A stretch of 64,000 bases of DNA from Comamonadaceae bacterium ALPHA2B (GCA_005503065.1 SCOE01000007.1:1-64000); one strand, 5' to 3'. Positions 40,333-49,290 are shown, numbered from the stretch's first letter. Numbers and translations are program-made. Notes: generated by a model from the letters alone, not told the origin.

Positions 40333-42221
40333 GCGCATCCACCTCCGCCCCCCTCCACACCCCCGCCGGCCTGTGGGACCTGGGCCACCTCCGGCCGCGC
40401 ACCGACATCGCCGTGCCGGGCGACACCATCCCCGCCGTGTTCTGGAACGCGGTGGAACTGCGCAACGATGCCGTGTGGATGCGCCAGAAGGAACTGGGCA
40501 TCTGGCGCACCTGGACCTGGCGCCAGACCGCGGAGGCGGTGCAGGAGATCGCCGCCGGCCTGCTGGCGCTGGGCTTCGCGCGGGGCGAGTGCGCGTCGAT
40601 CCTGTCGAACACGGTGGTCGAATGGGTGCTGTGCGACCTGGCCGTGCTCAGCTGCAACGGTGTGGCCAACGGCATCTACCCGACGGATGCCGCCTCGCAG
40701 GTGCACTACCTGTGCGAGGATTCCCGGACCACGCTGCTCTTCGTGGAGGACGACGAGCAACTCGACAAGGCGCTGGAGGTGCGCGAGCGTCTGCCGTTGC
40801 TGCGCAGGATCGTCGTGTTCGACATGGAAGGCCTGCGCGATCTCGACGACCCGGGCGTCATGAGCCTCGACGCCGTGCGCGCGCTCGGCCGTGAGCACCT
40901 GCGGGTCCATCCGCAGGCCGTGCGCGAGCGCGTCGACGGCTGCCGGCCGGAGGACCTGGCCATCCTCATCTACACCTCGGGCACCACCGGCAAGCCGAAG
41001 GGGGCGATGCATTCGCACCATGGTCTCGTCTACACCATGCGTGGCTACAACACCCTGGTGGCGCAGGACGAGCGCGACGAGCGCATGTGCTTCCTGCCGC
41101 TGTGCCATGTGGCCGAGCGCATGGGCGGCGAGTACTTCGCGATGTACACCGGCTCGGTGCTCAACTTCGTCGAGAACCCCGAGACGGTGCCCGAGAACGT
41201 GCGCGAGATCGCGCCCACGGTCTTCACCGCCGTGCCGCGCGTGTGGGAGAAGTTCTATTCCGGCGTGATGATCGCGCTCAAGGAGGCGAGCGGCGTGCAG
41301 CAGGCCGCCTACGCCTGGGCCATCGGCGTCGGGCGGCAGATCGCCGACAAGGTGCTGGCGGGCGAGCCGGTCGACGCCGGGCTGAAGTTCCGCTTCCGGC
41401 TCGCGCGCTGGCTGGTGCTGGACAACGTGCGCAAGCTCATCGGCATCCACCGCGCGCGCTTCCTCGTCACCGGCGCGGCGCCGATCTCGCCCGAACTGGT
41501 CAGGTGGTACCTCTCGCTGGGCGTGCCCATGCTGGAGGTGTGGGGCATGACCGAGAGTTGCGGCGCCTCCACCGGGGTGCCGGCGGCGCGCATCAAGCCC
41601 GGCTCCATCGGTCCGGCCGCCGGCTACAACGAAGTGCGCATCGATCCCGCCACAAGCGAGATCCTGGTGCGCGGCCCGAACGTGTTCATGGGTTACCTGA
41701 ACCAGCCCGAGAAGACCGCGGAGACCATCGACGCCGAGGGCTGGCTGCACACCGGCGACGTCGGCCTGATGGAGGAGGACGGGTATTTCCGCATCACCGA
41801 CCGCATGAAGGACATCATCATCACGGCGGGCGGCAAGAACATCACGCCCAGCGAGTGGGAGAACGAGCTGAAGTTCAGCCCCTACGTGACCGATGCGGTG
41901 GTCATCGGCGATGCGAAGCCCTACCTGACGGTGATCATCATGATCGACCAGGAGAACGTGGAGAAGTTTGCGCAGGACCACGACGTGCCCTTCAGCAACT
42001 ACGCCAGCCTCACGCGCGCCCAGGAAGTGCAGGACCTGATCCAGGGCGAGATCGACCGCGTGAACGCGAAGTTCGCGCGCGTGGAGCAGATCAAGAAGTT
42101 CTTCCTGCTCGACACGCAGCTCTCGGCCGAGGACGAGGAGCTGACGCCGACGATGAAGCTCAAGCGCAAGCTGGTGCAGACGAAGTACGCCTCGCAGATC
42201 GAGGCCATGTACCGAAGCTAG
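40329..42221 (+). CDS. AMP-forming acyl-CoA synthetase (long-chain FadD/FAA-like)
   Basis: 630 residues from MSASTSAPLHTPAG. Adenylation motif YTSGTTGKPKGAM begins at residue 215; further motifs LVTGAAPISPELVRWYLSLG, EVWGMTESCGAS, GWLHTGDVGLMEEDGYF and KDIIITAGGKNITPSEWE. It forms acyl-CoA from a carboxylic acid, ATP and CoA in the cytosol. Being coupled between livF and livK, it probably activates the acid imported by this Liv system. The chain and ring preference cannot be told. Confidence 0.93.
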   Translation: MSASTSAPLHTPAGLWDLGHLRPRTDIAVPGDTIPAVFWNAVELRNDAVWMRQKELGIWRTWTWRQTAEAVQEIAAGLLALGFARGECASILSNTVVEWVLCDLAVLSCNGVANGIYPTDAASQVHYLCEDSRTTLLFVEDDEQLDKALEVRERLPLLRRIVVFDMEGLRDLDDPGVMSLDAVRALGREHLRVHPQAVRERVDGCRPEDLAILIYTSGTTGKPKGAMHSHHGLVYTMRGYNTLVAQDERDERMCFLPLCHVAERMGGEYFAMYTGSVLNFVENPETVPENVREIAPTVFTAVPRVWEKFYSGVMIALKEASGVQQAAYAWAIGVGRQIADKVLAGEPVDAGLKFRFRLARWLVLDNVRKLIGIHRARFLVTGAAPISPELVRWYLSLGVPMLEVWGMTESCGASTGVPAARIKPGSIGPAAGYNEVRIDPATSEILVRGPNVFMGYLNQPEKTAETIDAEGWLHTGDVGLMEEDGYFRITDRMKDIIITAGGKNITPSEWENELKFSPYVTDAVVIGDAKPYLTVIIMIDQENVEKFAQDHDVPFSNYASLTRAQEVQDLIQGEIDRVNAKFARVEQIKKFFLLDTQLSAEDEELTPTMKLKRKLVQTKYASQIEAMYRS

Positions 42222-42258
42222 ACAGACCGGTTCCCATCAACGAGAGGAGACAGCCGCC

Positions 42259-43425
42259 ATGAAGACCTTCCGCTTTGCCGCCGTCGCGATCGCCGTCCTC
42301 GCGCTCGGCACGCCGTTCGCCCACGCCCAGCAGGGCGTGAGCAAGGACGAGATCCGCATCGGCACCATCCAGGACCTGTCGGGCCCGCTCGCCGGCTTCG
42401 GCAAGCAGTCGCGCAACGGCATGCAGCTGCGCGTGGACGAGATCAACGAGCAGGGCGGCATCAACGGCCGCAAGCTCAAGCTCTACGTGGAGGACTCGGG
42501 CTACGACCCGAAGAAGGCCGTGCTGGCGGCGCAGAAGCTGGTCAACCAGGACAAGATCTTCATCATGGCCGGCCACATCGGCACGGCGCAGAACATGGCG
42601 GCGATGCCGGTGCAGTTCGACAAGAACGTCATCAACTTCCTGCCAATCACCGCCGCGCGGGAGATGTACGAGCCGCTGAACCGCCTCAAGTACTCCTTTG
42701 CCGCCACCTACTACGACCAGATCCGCCTGGCGCTGCCCAAGATGGTCAAGGACAAGGGCGCCAAGAAGGTCTGCACCATCTACCAGGACGACGAGTTCGG
42801 CCTGGAGGTGCAGCGCGGGGCCGAAGCGGGCCTCAAGGCCGCGGGCATGGAACTGGCCGAGAAGACCTCGTTCAAGCGCGGCGCCACCGACTTCAGCTCC
42901 CAGGTCGCGAAAATGAAGGCCGCCGGCTGCGACCTGGTGGTGCTGGGCACCATCATCCGCGAGACCATCGGCACCATCGGCGAAGCGCGCAAGACCGGCT
43001 TCAACCCGACCTTCCTCGGTTCCAGCGCGGCCTACACCGACCTCATCCACAAGCTGGGCGGCAAGGCCATGGACGGCATGTACGCGACCATGACGGTGCA
43101 GAACCCGTACACCGACGAGGCGGACCCCAAGATCCGCTTCTGGGCCAACAAGTACAAGACGAAGTTCAACGAGGACCCGACGGTGTTCTCGGTCTACGGC
43201 TACATGATCATCGACACCTTCGCACAGGTGGCGCAGAAGGCCGGCGCCAACCTGAGCACCGACTCCTTCATCAAGGTCATGGACGCAAGCACCTTCCCGC
43301 CCGACATGTTCGGCGCGCCGAAGATGACCTACACCGCCGCCAAGCGGCTGGGCAACGACCAGTCGCGCCTGTCGCAGATCGTGGATGGGAAGTGGAAGGT
43401 GGTGTCGGACTACGTGGCGCAGTAG
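42259..43425 (+). CDS. Liv-type ABC substrate-binding protein
   Basis: 388 residues with signal peptide (TFRFAAVAIAVLALGTPFAHA, cleavage before QQG). Periplasmic-binding type 1 fold: IRIGTIQDLSGPLAGFGKQS, LYVEDSGYDPKKAVLAAQKL, VCTIYQDDEFGLEVQRGAEA, GATDFSSQVAKMKAAGCDLV. Such receptors serve amino acids, amides, urea or aromatic acids; here the ligand is probably the acid activated by the upstream ligase. Closest relatives are LivK/HAAT family. Ends the operon, followed by repeat DNA. Confidence 0.93.
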   Translation: MKTFRFAAVAIAVLALGTPFAHAQQGVSKDEIRIGTIQDLSGPLAGFGKQSRNGMQLRVDEINEQGGINGRKLKLYVEDSGYDPKKAVLAAQKLVNQDKIFIMAGHIGTAQNMAAMPVQFDKNVINFLPITAAREMYEPLNRLKYSFAATYYDQIRLALPKMVKDKGAKKVCTIYQDDEFGLEVQRGAEAGLKAAGMELAEKTSFKRGATDFSSQVAKMKAAGCDLVVLGTIIRETIGTIGEARKTGFNPTFLGSSAAYTDLIHKLGGKAMDGMYATMTVQNPYTDEADPKIRFWANKYKTKFNEDPTVFSVYGYMIIDTFAQVAQKAGANLSTDSFIKVMDASTFPPDMFGAPKMTYTAAKRLGNDQSRLSQIVDGKWKVVSDYVAQ

Positions 43426-43692
43426 AGCCTGGGCGGCGGGTCTGAAGCGGGTGCTGTTTCGCCCGCAGCCGGCGCGTGGAGGCGTCGGCTGTGCATCGGG
43501 CGCATCTTTTCGCCGCCACGTAGCCGAACGCGCTGGCTCCGCGCCGCCACATCCCCGAAAGGCATGGCCTGCGTGCAGGCAGGGGGAAGGGCGCGGTCGG
43601 AGGCGGTCGATCCCCCCCATTGCAGGCCCTGGTGCCGGTGAGGGCGTGGCGGCGCGCCTGTGGGGTGCCGAGGAGCGCAGCGCGGACGGGCT

Positions 43693-43828
43693 GCGGGCCT
43701 GCCGAAGGACAGGCCCGCTTCGTGATCTGACTCGCGGCAGCTGTTTGAGCGCAGTGAACGCAGTGAACGAAGCGAGTTCTGCCGCGGCCCGTTCGCGCGA
43801 GCACCGCAGGGCAGTCGGCGAAGCCGAC
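43693..43828 (+). repeat. Structured GAGCG repeat, copy B
   Basis: Hairpin GCGGGCCTG/CAGGCCCGC (43693-43718), stem CGCGGCAG (43733-43740) with CTGCCGCG (43779-43786) enclosing TGAGCG, two 9-base GTGAACG units and AAGCGAGTT, then CGAGCACCGCAGGGCAG, then hairpin GTCGGC-GAA-GCCGAC (43814-43828). Every stem differs from copy A by compensating changes. Confidence 0.87.
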
Positions 43829-43936
43829 CACCCCACCGAAGCGCCGACGCGCCCTCACCGGTGCCGGGGCCGGCCCATCGTCCCGAACGTGCCGTCGCCA
43901 GCCACGAACCACTGGCCCAGCCTCCATGCGAGCCCG

Positions 43937-43966
43937 CAAAAGAAAAGGGGCCCCCGCAAGGGCCCC
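43937..43966 (-). terminator. Intrinsic terminator of the tctBA operon
   Basis: On the minus strand: GGGGCCC, 6-base loop, GGGCCCC, then TTTTCTTTT. Lies 46 bases past the tctA stop codon, as expected for a rho-independent terminator. Confidence 0.85.
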
Positions 43967-44011
43967 GGTGCAACGAACAGGCGGGCCACACGCCCATCTG
44001 CGCATGCAACC

Positions 44012-45529
44012 TCACTCTTCGACGAAAGCCTCTTCGCGCTTGGATTTCACCGAAGGCAGCAGCACGATCACCAGCAGCGCCAGGGCGGCGACCAGCAGGC
44101 CGGCCGAGATGGGCCGGGTGACCAGCACGCTCCAGCTCCCGCGGGACAACAACAGCGCCCGGCGCAGGTTCTCTTCCATCATCGGCCCGAGGATGAAGCC
44201 CAGCAGCAACGGCGCCGGTTCCACCCGCAGCTTGATGAACACGTAGCCGATGAAGCCGAAGATGGCGACCATCCACACGTCGAAGGTGTTGTTGTTGGTC
44301 GAGTACACGCCGATCGCGCAGAACAGCACGATGGCCGGGAACAGCAGGCGGTACGGCACCTTCAGCAGCTTGATCCACATGCCGATCAGCGGCAGGTTCA
44401 GCACGATCAGCATCAGGTTGCCCAGCCACATCGAGGCGATGAGGCCCCAGAACAGCTCGGGGTTGCTGGTCATCACCTGCGGGCCGGGCTGGATGTTGTG
44501 GATGGTCATCGCGCCGACCATCAGCGCCATCACCGGGTTGGGCGGGATGCCCAACGTCAGCAGCGGGATGAAGGACGTCTGTGCGCCGGCGTTGTTGGCC
44601 GACTCGGGGCCTGCCACGCCGCGGATGTTGCCGCGGCCGAAGGCGACCTCGTTCGGGCCCATCTTGAGCTTCTTTTCCAGCGCGTACGACGCGAAGGACG
44701 CGAGCAGCGCACCGCCGCCGGGCAGGATGCCCAGGGCCGAGCCCAGCGTGGTGCCGCGCAGCACGGCCGGCGCCATCTTCTTGAAGTCCTCCTTGGTCGG
44801 CCACAGGCCCGTCACCTTGCTGGTGAAGACCTCGCGCTCCTCGTCGGGCTGCGACAGGTTGCCGATGATCTCGCCGTAGCCGAACACGCCCATCGAGATG
44901 ACGATGAAGCCGATGCCGTCGGTCAGTTCCGGAATGTCGAAGCTGAAACGTGCCACGCCCGAGTTCACGTCGGTGCCCACCAGGCCCAGCAGCAGGCCCA
45001 GCACCACCATCGCGATCGCCTTGAGCAGCGAGCCGGAAGCCAGCACCACCGCGCCGATCAGGCCCAGCACCATCAGGCTGAAGTACTCGGCCGGGCCGAA
45101 CTTGAAGGCCAGTTCCGTGAGCGGCGGCGCGAAGGCCGCCAGGATGATGGTGCCCACGCAGCCGGCGAAGAAGGAGCCCAGCCCGGCTGCCGCGAGGGCG
45201 GGGCCGGCGCGCCCCTGCCGCGCCATCTGGTAGCCGTCGATGCAGGTCACCACCGAGGACGATTCGCCCGGCAGGTTGACCAGGATGGCGGTGGTCGATC
45301 CGCCGTATTGCGCACCGTAGTAGATGCCGGCCAGCATGATCAGCGCCGACACCGGGGGCAGCGCATAGGTGGCCGGCAGCAGCATCGCGATGGTGGCGAC
45401 CGGGCCGATGCCCGGCAGCACGCCGATCAGGGTGCCCAGGATGCAGCCGATCAGGCAGTACAGCAGGTTGGTCCAGGTGACCGCGACGCCGAAGCCCGTG
45501 GCCAGGTTGGCGAAAAGATTGAAGTCCAT
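44012..45529 (-). CDS. tctA: Tripartite tricarboxylate transporter large permease TctA
   Basis: 505 residues, about 12 membrane segments. TctA marks: LLYCLIGCILGTLIGVLPGI, PATYALPPVSALIMLAGIYY, GAQYGGSTTAILVNLPGES and GIPPNPVMALMVGAMTIHNI. Inner-membrane channel subunit of a sodium-coupled carboxylate importer that uses a periplasmic Bug receptor. Follows tctB by 16 bases; the divergent Bug gene at 46372 may supply the receptor. Confidence 0.96.
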   Translation of the reverse strand: MDFNLFANLATGFGVAVTWTNLLYCLIGCILGTLIGVLPGIGPVATIAMLLPATYALPPVSALIMLAGIYYGAQYGGSTTAILVNLPGESSSVVTCIDGYQMARQGRAGPALAAAGLGSFFAGCVGTIILAAFAPPLTELAFKFGPAEYFSLMVLGLIGAVVLASGSLLKAIAMVVLGLLLGLVGTDVNSGVARFSFDIPELTDGIGFIVISMGVFGYGEIIGNLSQPDEEREVFTSKVTGLWPTKEDFKKMAPAVLRGTTLGSALGILPGGGALLASFASYALEKKLKMGPNEVAFGRGNIRGVAGPESANNAGAQTSFIPLLTLGIPPNPVMALMVGAMTIHNIQPGPQVMTSNPELFWGLIASMWLGNLMLIVLNLPLIGMWIKLLKVPYRLLFPAIVLFCAIGVYSTNNNTFDVWMVAIFGFIGYVFIKLRVEPAPLLLGFILGPMMEENLRRALLLSRGSWSVLVTRPISAGLLVAALALLVIVLLPSVKSKREEAFVEE

Positions 45530-45545
45530 GGTCGCTCGCCCCTGC

Positions 45546-46034
45546 TCAACCCGAAATGAAGGTCGGCCAGACCTGGATCTGGAGCTTGAGCGCCAGGATG
45601 AAGGCGACGTAGCTGCCCGCGGCCAGCACGATGGCCAGGATCAGCGTGTCCTTGAAGCGGAACTGGGTGCCCGCCATGCTCGCGATGAAGGTCAGCGCGA
45701 AGATCGCGATGATCAGGCCCATCGCGGGCAGCCCGATGCTGGGCAGTCCGCCCAGCAGCACGCCGAAGGCCAGATTGGCACCGAGCACGAAGGCCAGGGG
45801 CTTCCAGGCCCAGCGGCCGATCTTGCCGCCGTCGGTCGTTTCCACCACCAGCGACTGGAAGATGATTGCCGCCCCGATCAGGGCGAGCAGCACACCCAGC
45901 ATCAACGGGAAGTAGCCCGGGCCCATGCGGGCACCGTCGCCGACGTTGTAATTGGTCGCGCCGATGGCGAACACGCCGCCCACGACCACGAACATCGCGC
46001 CTGAAAAAAAGTCTGCCTGGCTCTTGATTGCCAT
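45546..46034 (-). CDS. tctB: Tripartite tricarboxylate transporter small permease TctB
   Basis: 162 residues with four membrane segments (FFSGAMFVVVGGVFAIGATN, GYFPLMLGVLLALIGAAIIF). Contains the MGPGYFP motif typical of TctB. Forms the membrane complex with TctA. First gene of the minus-strand operon. Confidence 0.93.
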   Translation of the reverse strand: MAIKSQADFFSGAMFVVVGGVFAIGATNYNVGDGARMGPGYFPLMLGVLLALIGAAIIFQSLVVETTDGGKIGRWAWKPLAFVLGANLAFGVLLGGLPSIGLPAMGLIIAIFALTFIASMAGTQFRFKDTLILAIVLAAGSYVAFILALKLQIQVWPTFISG

Positions 46035-46371
46035 ATGTCTCCACCTCTGACTAGGAACTGACGAGCGTCGTCGCCGAAGCCTGACTCCTGGCTGACCGTG
46101 CGCTACGGACTAATGCGTAGAGCCGCCTGAAGTTCATGCGAGGAATCGGCCGCCAGCGCCCATCCCGCCTGCGCAGGATGCTATTGAAGTGATAGCATCG
46201 AAAGGCTGCATCCATGCGGCAGGCACGCCCATCGGCGTGCGGCAGCGGGGGCATCGCGAAGCGGCACCGGCCCGGCGCGCGCTGCTGGGGCACACTCCGG
46301 CCCTCCCGCGCGCACGCGCGCCCGAGCGGCGCGCGGCACCCCACCACGAGACAAGCCAACGGATTCCTCCC
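46035..46371. other. Divergent tctB/Bug gap with repeat copy
   Basis: 337 bases between divergent starts. Contains repeat copy R5 (46141-46200). An in-frame Met at 46189 would extend the Bug protein by 61 residues of basic, non-signal sequence and is rejected as a start. No clear promoter or operator was seen. Confidence 0.5.
46141..46200 (-). repeat. Dispersed GATAGC repeat, copy R5
   Basis: Minus strand: ATGCTATCACTTCAATAGCAT hairpin region (GCTATC.../...AATAGC), then ATAGCATC followed by 15 bases and GGGCGCT, then GGCGGCCGATTCC. Between divergent tctB and the Bug gene. Confidence 0.75.
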
Positions 46372-47370
46372 ATGACCCTGACCCGACGCTCCCTCCTCGC
46401 CCGCCTCGCCGCCAGCGGCGGCGGCCTGGCCCTGGCCGCCACGGCCGGCCCCGTGCTGGCGCAGGCCGCCTGGCCGGCCAAGCCGATCCGGCTGATCGTT
46501 CCGTTCCCGCCGGGCGGCGGCACCGACATCCTGTCGCGCCTGGTCGCGACCAAGCTCACCGAGGTGAGCCACTGGACCGTGGTGCCCGACAACCGCGGCG
46601 GTGCCGGCGGCACCATCGGCATCGCCGAGGCGGCGCGTGCGCAGCCCACCGGCTACGACATCGTCATGGGCCAGAAGGACAACATGGTCGTCGCGCCCTG
46701 GCTGTACAAGAACCTGAGCTACGACCCGGTGAAAGACCTCACGGCCGTGGCCCATGTGGCGTACACGCCGGTCGTCATCGTCACGCGCGCCGAATCGAAG
46801 TTCAAGACGCTCAAGGACGTGGTCGACGCCGCGCGCGCCCAGCCCGATGCGGTGACCTTCGGCTCGCCGGGCAACGGCACCACCATCCACCTGGCCGGCG
46901 AGATCTTCAAGAGCGCCGCCAACATCAAGATCCGCCACGTGCCCTACAAGGGCAGCAATGCGGCCATGATGGACGTGCTGGCCGGCAACGTGGACCTCAT
47001 GGTGTCCTCGCTGCCCTCGGCCATCGCCCAGCTCAAGTCGGGCAAGCTGCGCCCGCTGGCCGTGACCTCGGGGAAGCGCAGCAGCTCGATGCCCGACATC
47101 CCCACGGTCGCCGAACTGGGCTATGGCAAGGACTTCGACGTCAGCACCTGGTACGGCCTGTTCGCACCCGCGGGCACGCCCAGGGACGTGGTGACCCGGC
47201 TCAACGCCGAGGTGAACAAGCTGCTGGCGCGCGCCGACGTGCAGGCCGCCATCCACGAGCAGGGCGCCGAGTACCAGGCCATGACGCCCGAGCAGTTCGG
47301 CACGCTGCTCAAGACCGACTATCTGAAGTGGAAGGACATCGTCAAGGCCTCCGGCGCCACCATCGAGTGA
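46372..47370 (+). CDS. Bug/TTT-family periplasmic solute receptor
   Basis: 332 residues from MTLTRRSLLARLAASGGG; twin-Arg signal peptide ending GPVLAQA, so possibly Tat-exported. Bug marks: PIRLIVPFPPGGGTDILSRL, VVPDNRGGAGGTIGIAEAAR, VPYKGSNAAMMDVLAGNVDL, SMPDIPTVAEL and YLKWKDIVKASGATIE. Divergent from tctBA, the best local candidate for the receptor (TctC role) of that transporter; ligand likely a di- or tricarboxylate (inference). Confidence 0.93.
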   Translation: MTLTRRSLLARLAASGGGLALAATAGPVLAQAAWPAKPIRLIVPFPPGGGTDILSRLVATKLTEVSHWTVVPDNRGGAGGTIGIAEAARAQPTGYDIVMGQKDNMVVAPWLYKNLSYDPVKDLTAVAHVAYTPVVIVTRAESKFKTLKDVVDAARAQPDAVTFGSPGNGTTIHLAGEIFKSAANIKIRHVPYKGSNAAMMDVLAGNVDLMVSSLPSAIAQLKSGKLRPLAVTSGKRSSSMPDIPTVAELGYGKDFDVSTWYGLFAPAGTPRDVVTRLNAEVNKLLARADVQAAIHEQGAEYQAMTPEQFGTLLKTDYLKWKDIVKASGATIE

Positions 47371-47404
47371 GCGGCTGCCGCGGCAGCGCTGCCGGGCATG
47401 CCGC

Positions 47405-47629
47405 TCACGGCGACGCCTGCTTGTTGCGCAGGGGCGCCAGCAGCGGCTTGAGCCCGTTGTGGTCGATCTCCAGCATCAGCGCCAGCAGCCGCCCGATCTC
47501 GCCCTTGGGAAAGCCCTCGCGCGCGAACCACGCGAGGTAGTTGCCGGGCAGGTCGGCGATCACGGTGCCCTTGTGCTTGCCGAAGGGCATCGGCAGCGTC
47601 ACCAGGCGTTGCAGGTCGTCGGGGTTCAT
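47405..47629 (-). CDS. DUF3820 family protein
   Basis: 74 residues. MPFGKHKGTVIADLPGNYLAWFAREGFPKG matches the short DUF3820 domain (given here in two parts: MPFGKHKG and NYLAWFAREGFPKGEIG). The family is small, cytosolic and of uncertain function, sometimes linked to exonuclease-like or quorum-regulated proteins. Start overlaps the stop of the upstream lipoprotein gene by 4 bases. Confidence 0.85.
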   Translation of the reverse strand: MNPDDLQRLVTLPMPFGKHKGTVIADLPGNYLAWFAREGFPKGEIGRLLALMLEIDHNGLKPLLAPLRNKQASP

Positions 47630-48072
47630 CGCGTCTTCGTCCAGGTGGTTCCGTCGCGCGAGCGCCAGGTGCCGCCGGTGGCGCAGCAGCCGCCGGCGCC
47701 GAAGGCCATGCGGCCCAGTGTCGCCGTCACGCTGCCGTCCGCCTCGGCAACCAGCGACTGGCGGTCGCAGCTCGTGAAGAAGGGGTAGGGTTCGGGCGCC
47801 AGCACGCGCTCCCAGTCGACCTGCGTGCCGCGCACGGCGCGGATGCGGAACACCTCGCAGTCGTGCGCCACCAGGTGCATCGGCTGGCCGGCCAGCGTGC
47901 CCTGGAACACCCGCGCGGGCGATGCGTCGCGCAGGGCAACGAAGGCCTCGTTCGGCGCTTCGGCCGTGGGGCCGTCGCAGCCCGCAGCGAGCAGGGAGGC
48001 CAGCAGGGCTGCGGCGACGCGCTGGCGTCTTCGCACAGGGCGGGGTTCCGGCAAGGACGGGAGAGGACGCAC
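47626..48072 (-). CDS. Small putative lipoprotein
   Basis: 148 residues; basic N-region then hydrophobic AAALLASLLAAGC with Cys32 as lipidation site. Mature part has paired Cys (HDCEVFR, TSCDRQ, GGCCATGG) and a WRSRDGTTW tail. No family recognised. Conserved-looking composition and coupling to the DUF3820 gene by a 4-base overlap support it as real. Confidence 0.72.
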   Translation of the reverse strand: MRPLPSLPEPRPVRRRQRVAAALLASLLAAGCDGPTAEAPNEAFVALRDASPARVFQGTLAGQPMHLVAHDCEVFRIRAVRGTQVDWERVLAPEPYPFFTSCDRQSLVAEADGSVTATLGRMAFGAGGCCATGGTWRSRDGTTWTKTR

Positions 48073-48103
48073 CGCCGCACTGTACCCAAGCCTGCCGAGG
48101 CCC

Positions 48104-49279
48104 CTACATCCACCCGAGCTGCCTGGCCGCCAGCTCCTTCATGATCTCCTCGGCGCCGCCGCCGATCATCATCACCTTCACCTCGCGGTAGATGCGTTCG
48201 CTCACCGTGCCGCGCATGTAGCCCATGCCGCCGAGGATCTGCACGGCGGCGTCGGCGCAGAACTGCATCGTCTGCGTGGCCTGGTTCTTCAGCAGGCACA
48301 CGTCCGCGACCCAGGCCGGGGCGTTGACCTGGCCCCCGGCCTCGAGCGCGTCACCCTGCGCGGCCACGGCGTCGAGCCAGGCCTCGGTCGCGGCGATGCG
48401 CATCTGCATGTCGGCCAGCCGGTGTCGCACGGCCTGGTGGCCGATCAGCGGGCTGCCGAAGGTGTGGCGCTGGCGCGCCCAGGCCAGGGCCTCGTCGAGG
48501 CAGGCCTGCGCGAAGCCAAGCGCGCTCGCGGCCAGGCCGAGCCGCTCGCCGTTGAAGTTGCCCATGACCATGCGAAAGCCCGCGCCTTCCTCGCCCAGCA
48601 GGTAGCGCGCCGGCACACGCACGCCGTCGAAGTGCAACTGCGCCGTGTCGGAGCACCACCAGCCCATCTTGCGCAAGGGCGTGCGCGTGAGGCCTGCGCT
48701 GTCGCCGGGCACCAGCAGCAGCGAGATGCCGCGCGCGCCCTTTTCGTCGCTGCCGCCGGTGCGCACCGCCACGGTGAGCCAGTCGGCGCGCATGCCCGAG
48801 GTGATGTAGATCTTCTCGCCGTCGAGCACGTAGTCGTCGCCGTCGCGCCGCGCGCGGGTGCGGATCGCGGCCACGTCCGAGCCGCCGCCCGGCTCGGTGA
48901 CGGCAAGCGCGGCGATGCGCTCGCCGCGCAACACCGGCGGCACCACCTCCTGCTGCAGCGCATCGCTTCCGTGCAGCACCACCGGCGGCAGGCCGATGTT
49001 GTGCGAGAACAGGCTGGCCAGCACGCCGCCGCTGGTGCCGTGGCGTGCGAAGGCGATCCACAGCGCCGTCTTGATCGCATGCGGCACCGGCGTGCCCCCG
49101 AGCGATTCCGGGTAGCCGATGCCCAGCAGCCCCAGCTCGCCCGCACGCCGGTACAGCGCCCGCGGGAACTCGCCCGCCTCGTCCCACGCGGCCGCGTGCG
49201 GCGCGACCTCGTCCTGCGCGAAGCGGCGCACCGTGTCGGCGAGGGCGGTGCGTTCGAGGTCAAGGTCGGATGGGGCCAT
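48104..49279 (-). CDS. Acyl-CoA dehydrogenase, isovaleryl/long-chain type
   Basis: 391 residues. FAD/acyl sites: LAVTEPGGGSDVAAIRTRAR, DGEKIYITSGMRADWLTVAV, LGGMGYMRGTVSERIYREVK. The MCAD-type catalytic Glu position reads IGGGAEEIM (Gly instead of Glu), while GNFNGERLGLAASALG carries the helix-G Glu used as base by isovaleryl-CoA and long-chain acyl-CoA dehydrogenases. This suits branched substrates such as isovaleryl- or citronellyl-CoA. Last enzyme gene of the carboxylase-reductase-dehydrogenase run. Confidence 0.93.
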   Translation of the reverse strand: MAPSDLDLERTALADTVRRFAQDEVAPHAAAWDEAGEFPRALYRRAGELGLLGIGYPESLGGTPVPHAIKTALWIAFARHGTSGGVLASLFSHNIGLPPVVLHGSDALQQEVVPPVLRGERIAALAVTEPGGGSDVAAIRTRARRDGDDYVLDGEKIYITSGMRADWLTVAVRTGGSDEKGARGISLLLVPGDSAGLTRTPLRKMGWWCSDTAQLHFDGVRVPARYLLGEEGAGFRMVMGNFNGERLGLAASALGFAQACLDEALAWARQRHTFGSPLIGHQAVRHRLADMQMRIAATEAWLDAVAAQGDALEAGGQVNAPAWVADVCLLKNQATQTMQFCADAAVQILGGMGYMRGTVSERIYREVKVMMIGGGAEEIMKELAARQLGWM

Positions 49280-49290
49280 GTCAGTGGATA

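Larger units (their letters stand above)
43426..44011. repeat. livK-tctA gap with structured repeat and terminator
   Basis: 586 bases without a convincing gene between convergent operons. Contains structured repeat copy B (43693-43828, with weaker similarity to copy A extending to about 43610) and, at its right end, the tctA terminator. The first 180 bases show short palindromic patches but nothing recognised. Confidence 0.75.

Noticed and set aside
43741-43770. Tandem GTGAACG units considered as a mini-CRISPR or iteron
   Set aside because: Only two 9-base units inside a hairpin loop that recurs elsewhere; no spacers, cas or rep genes.
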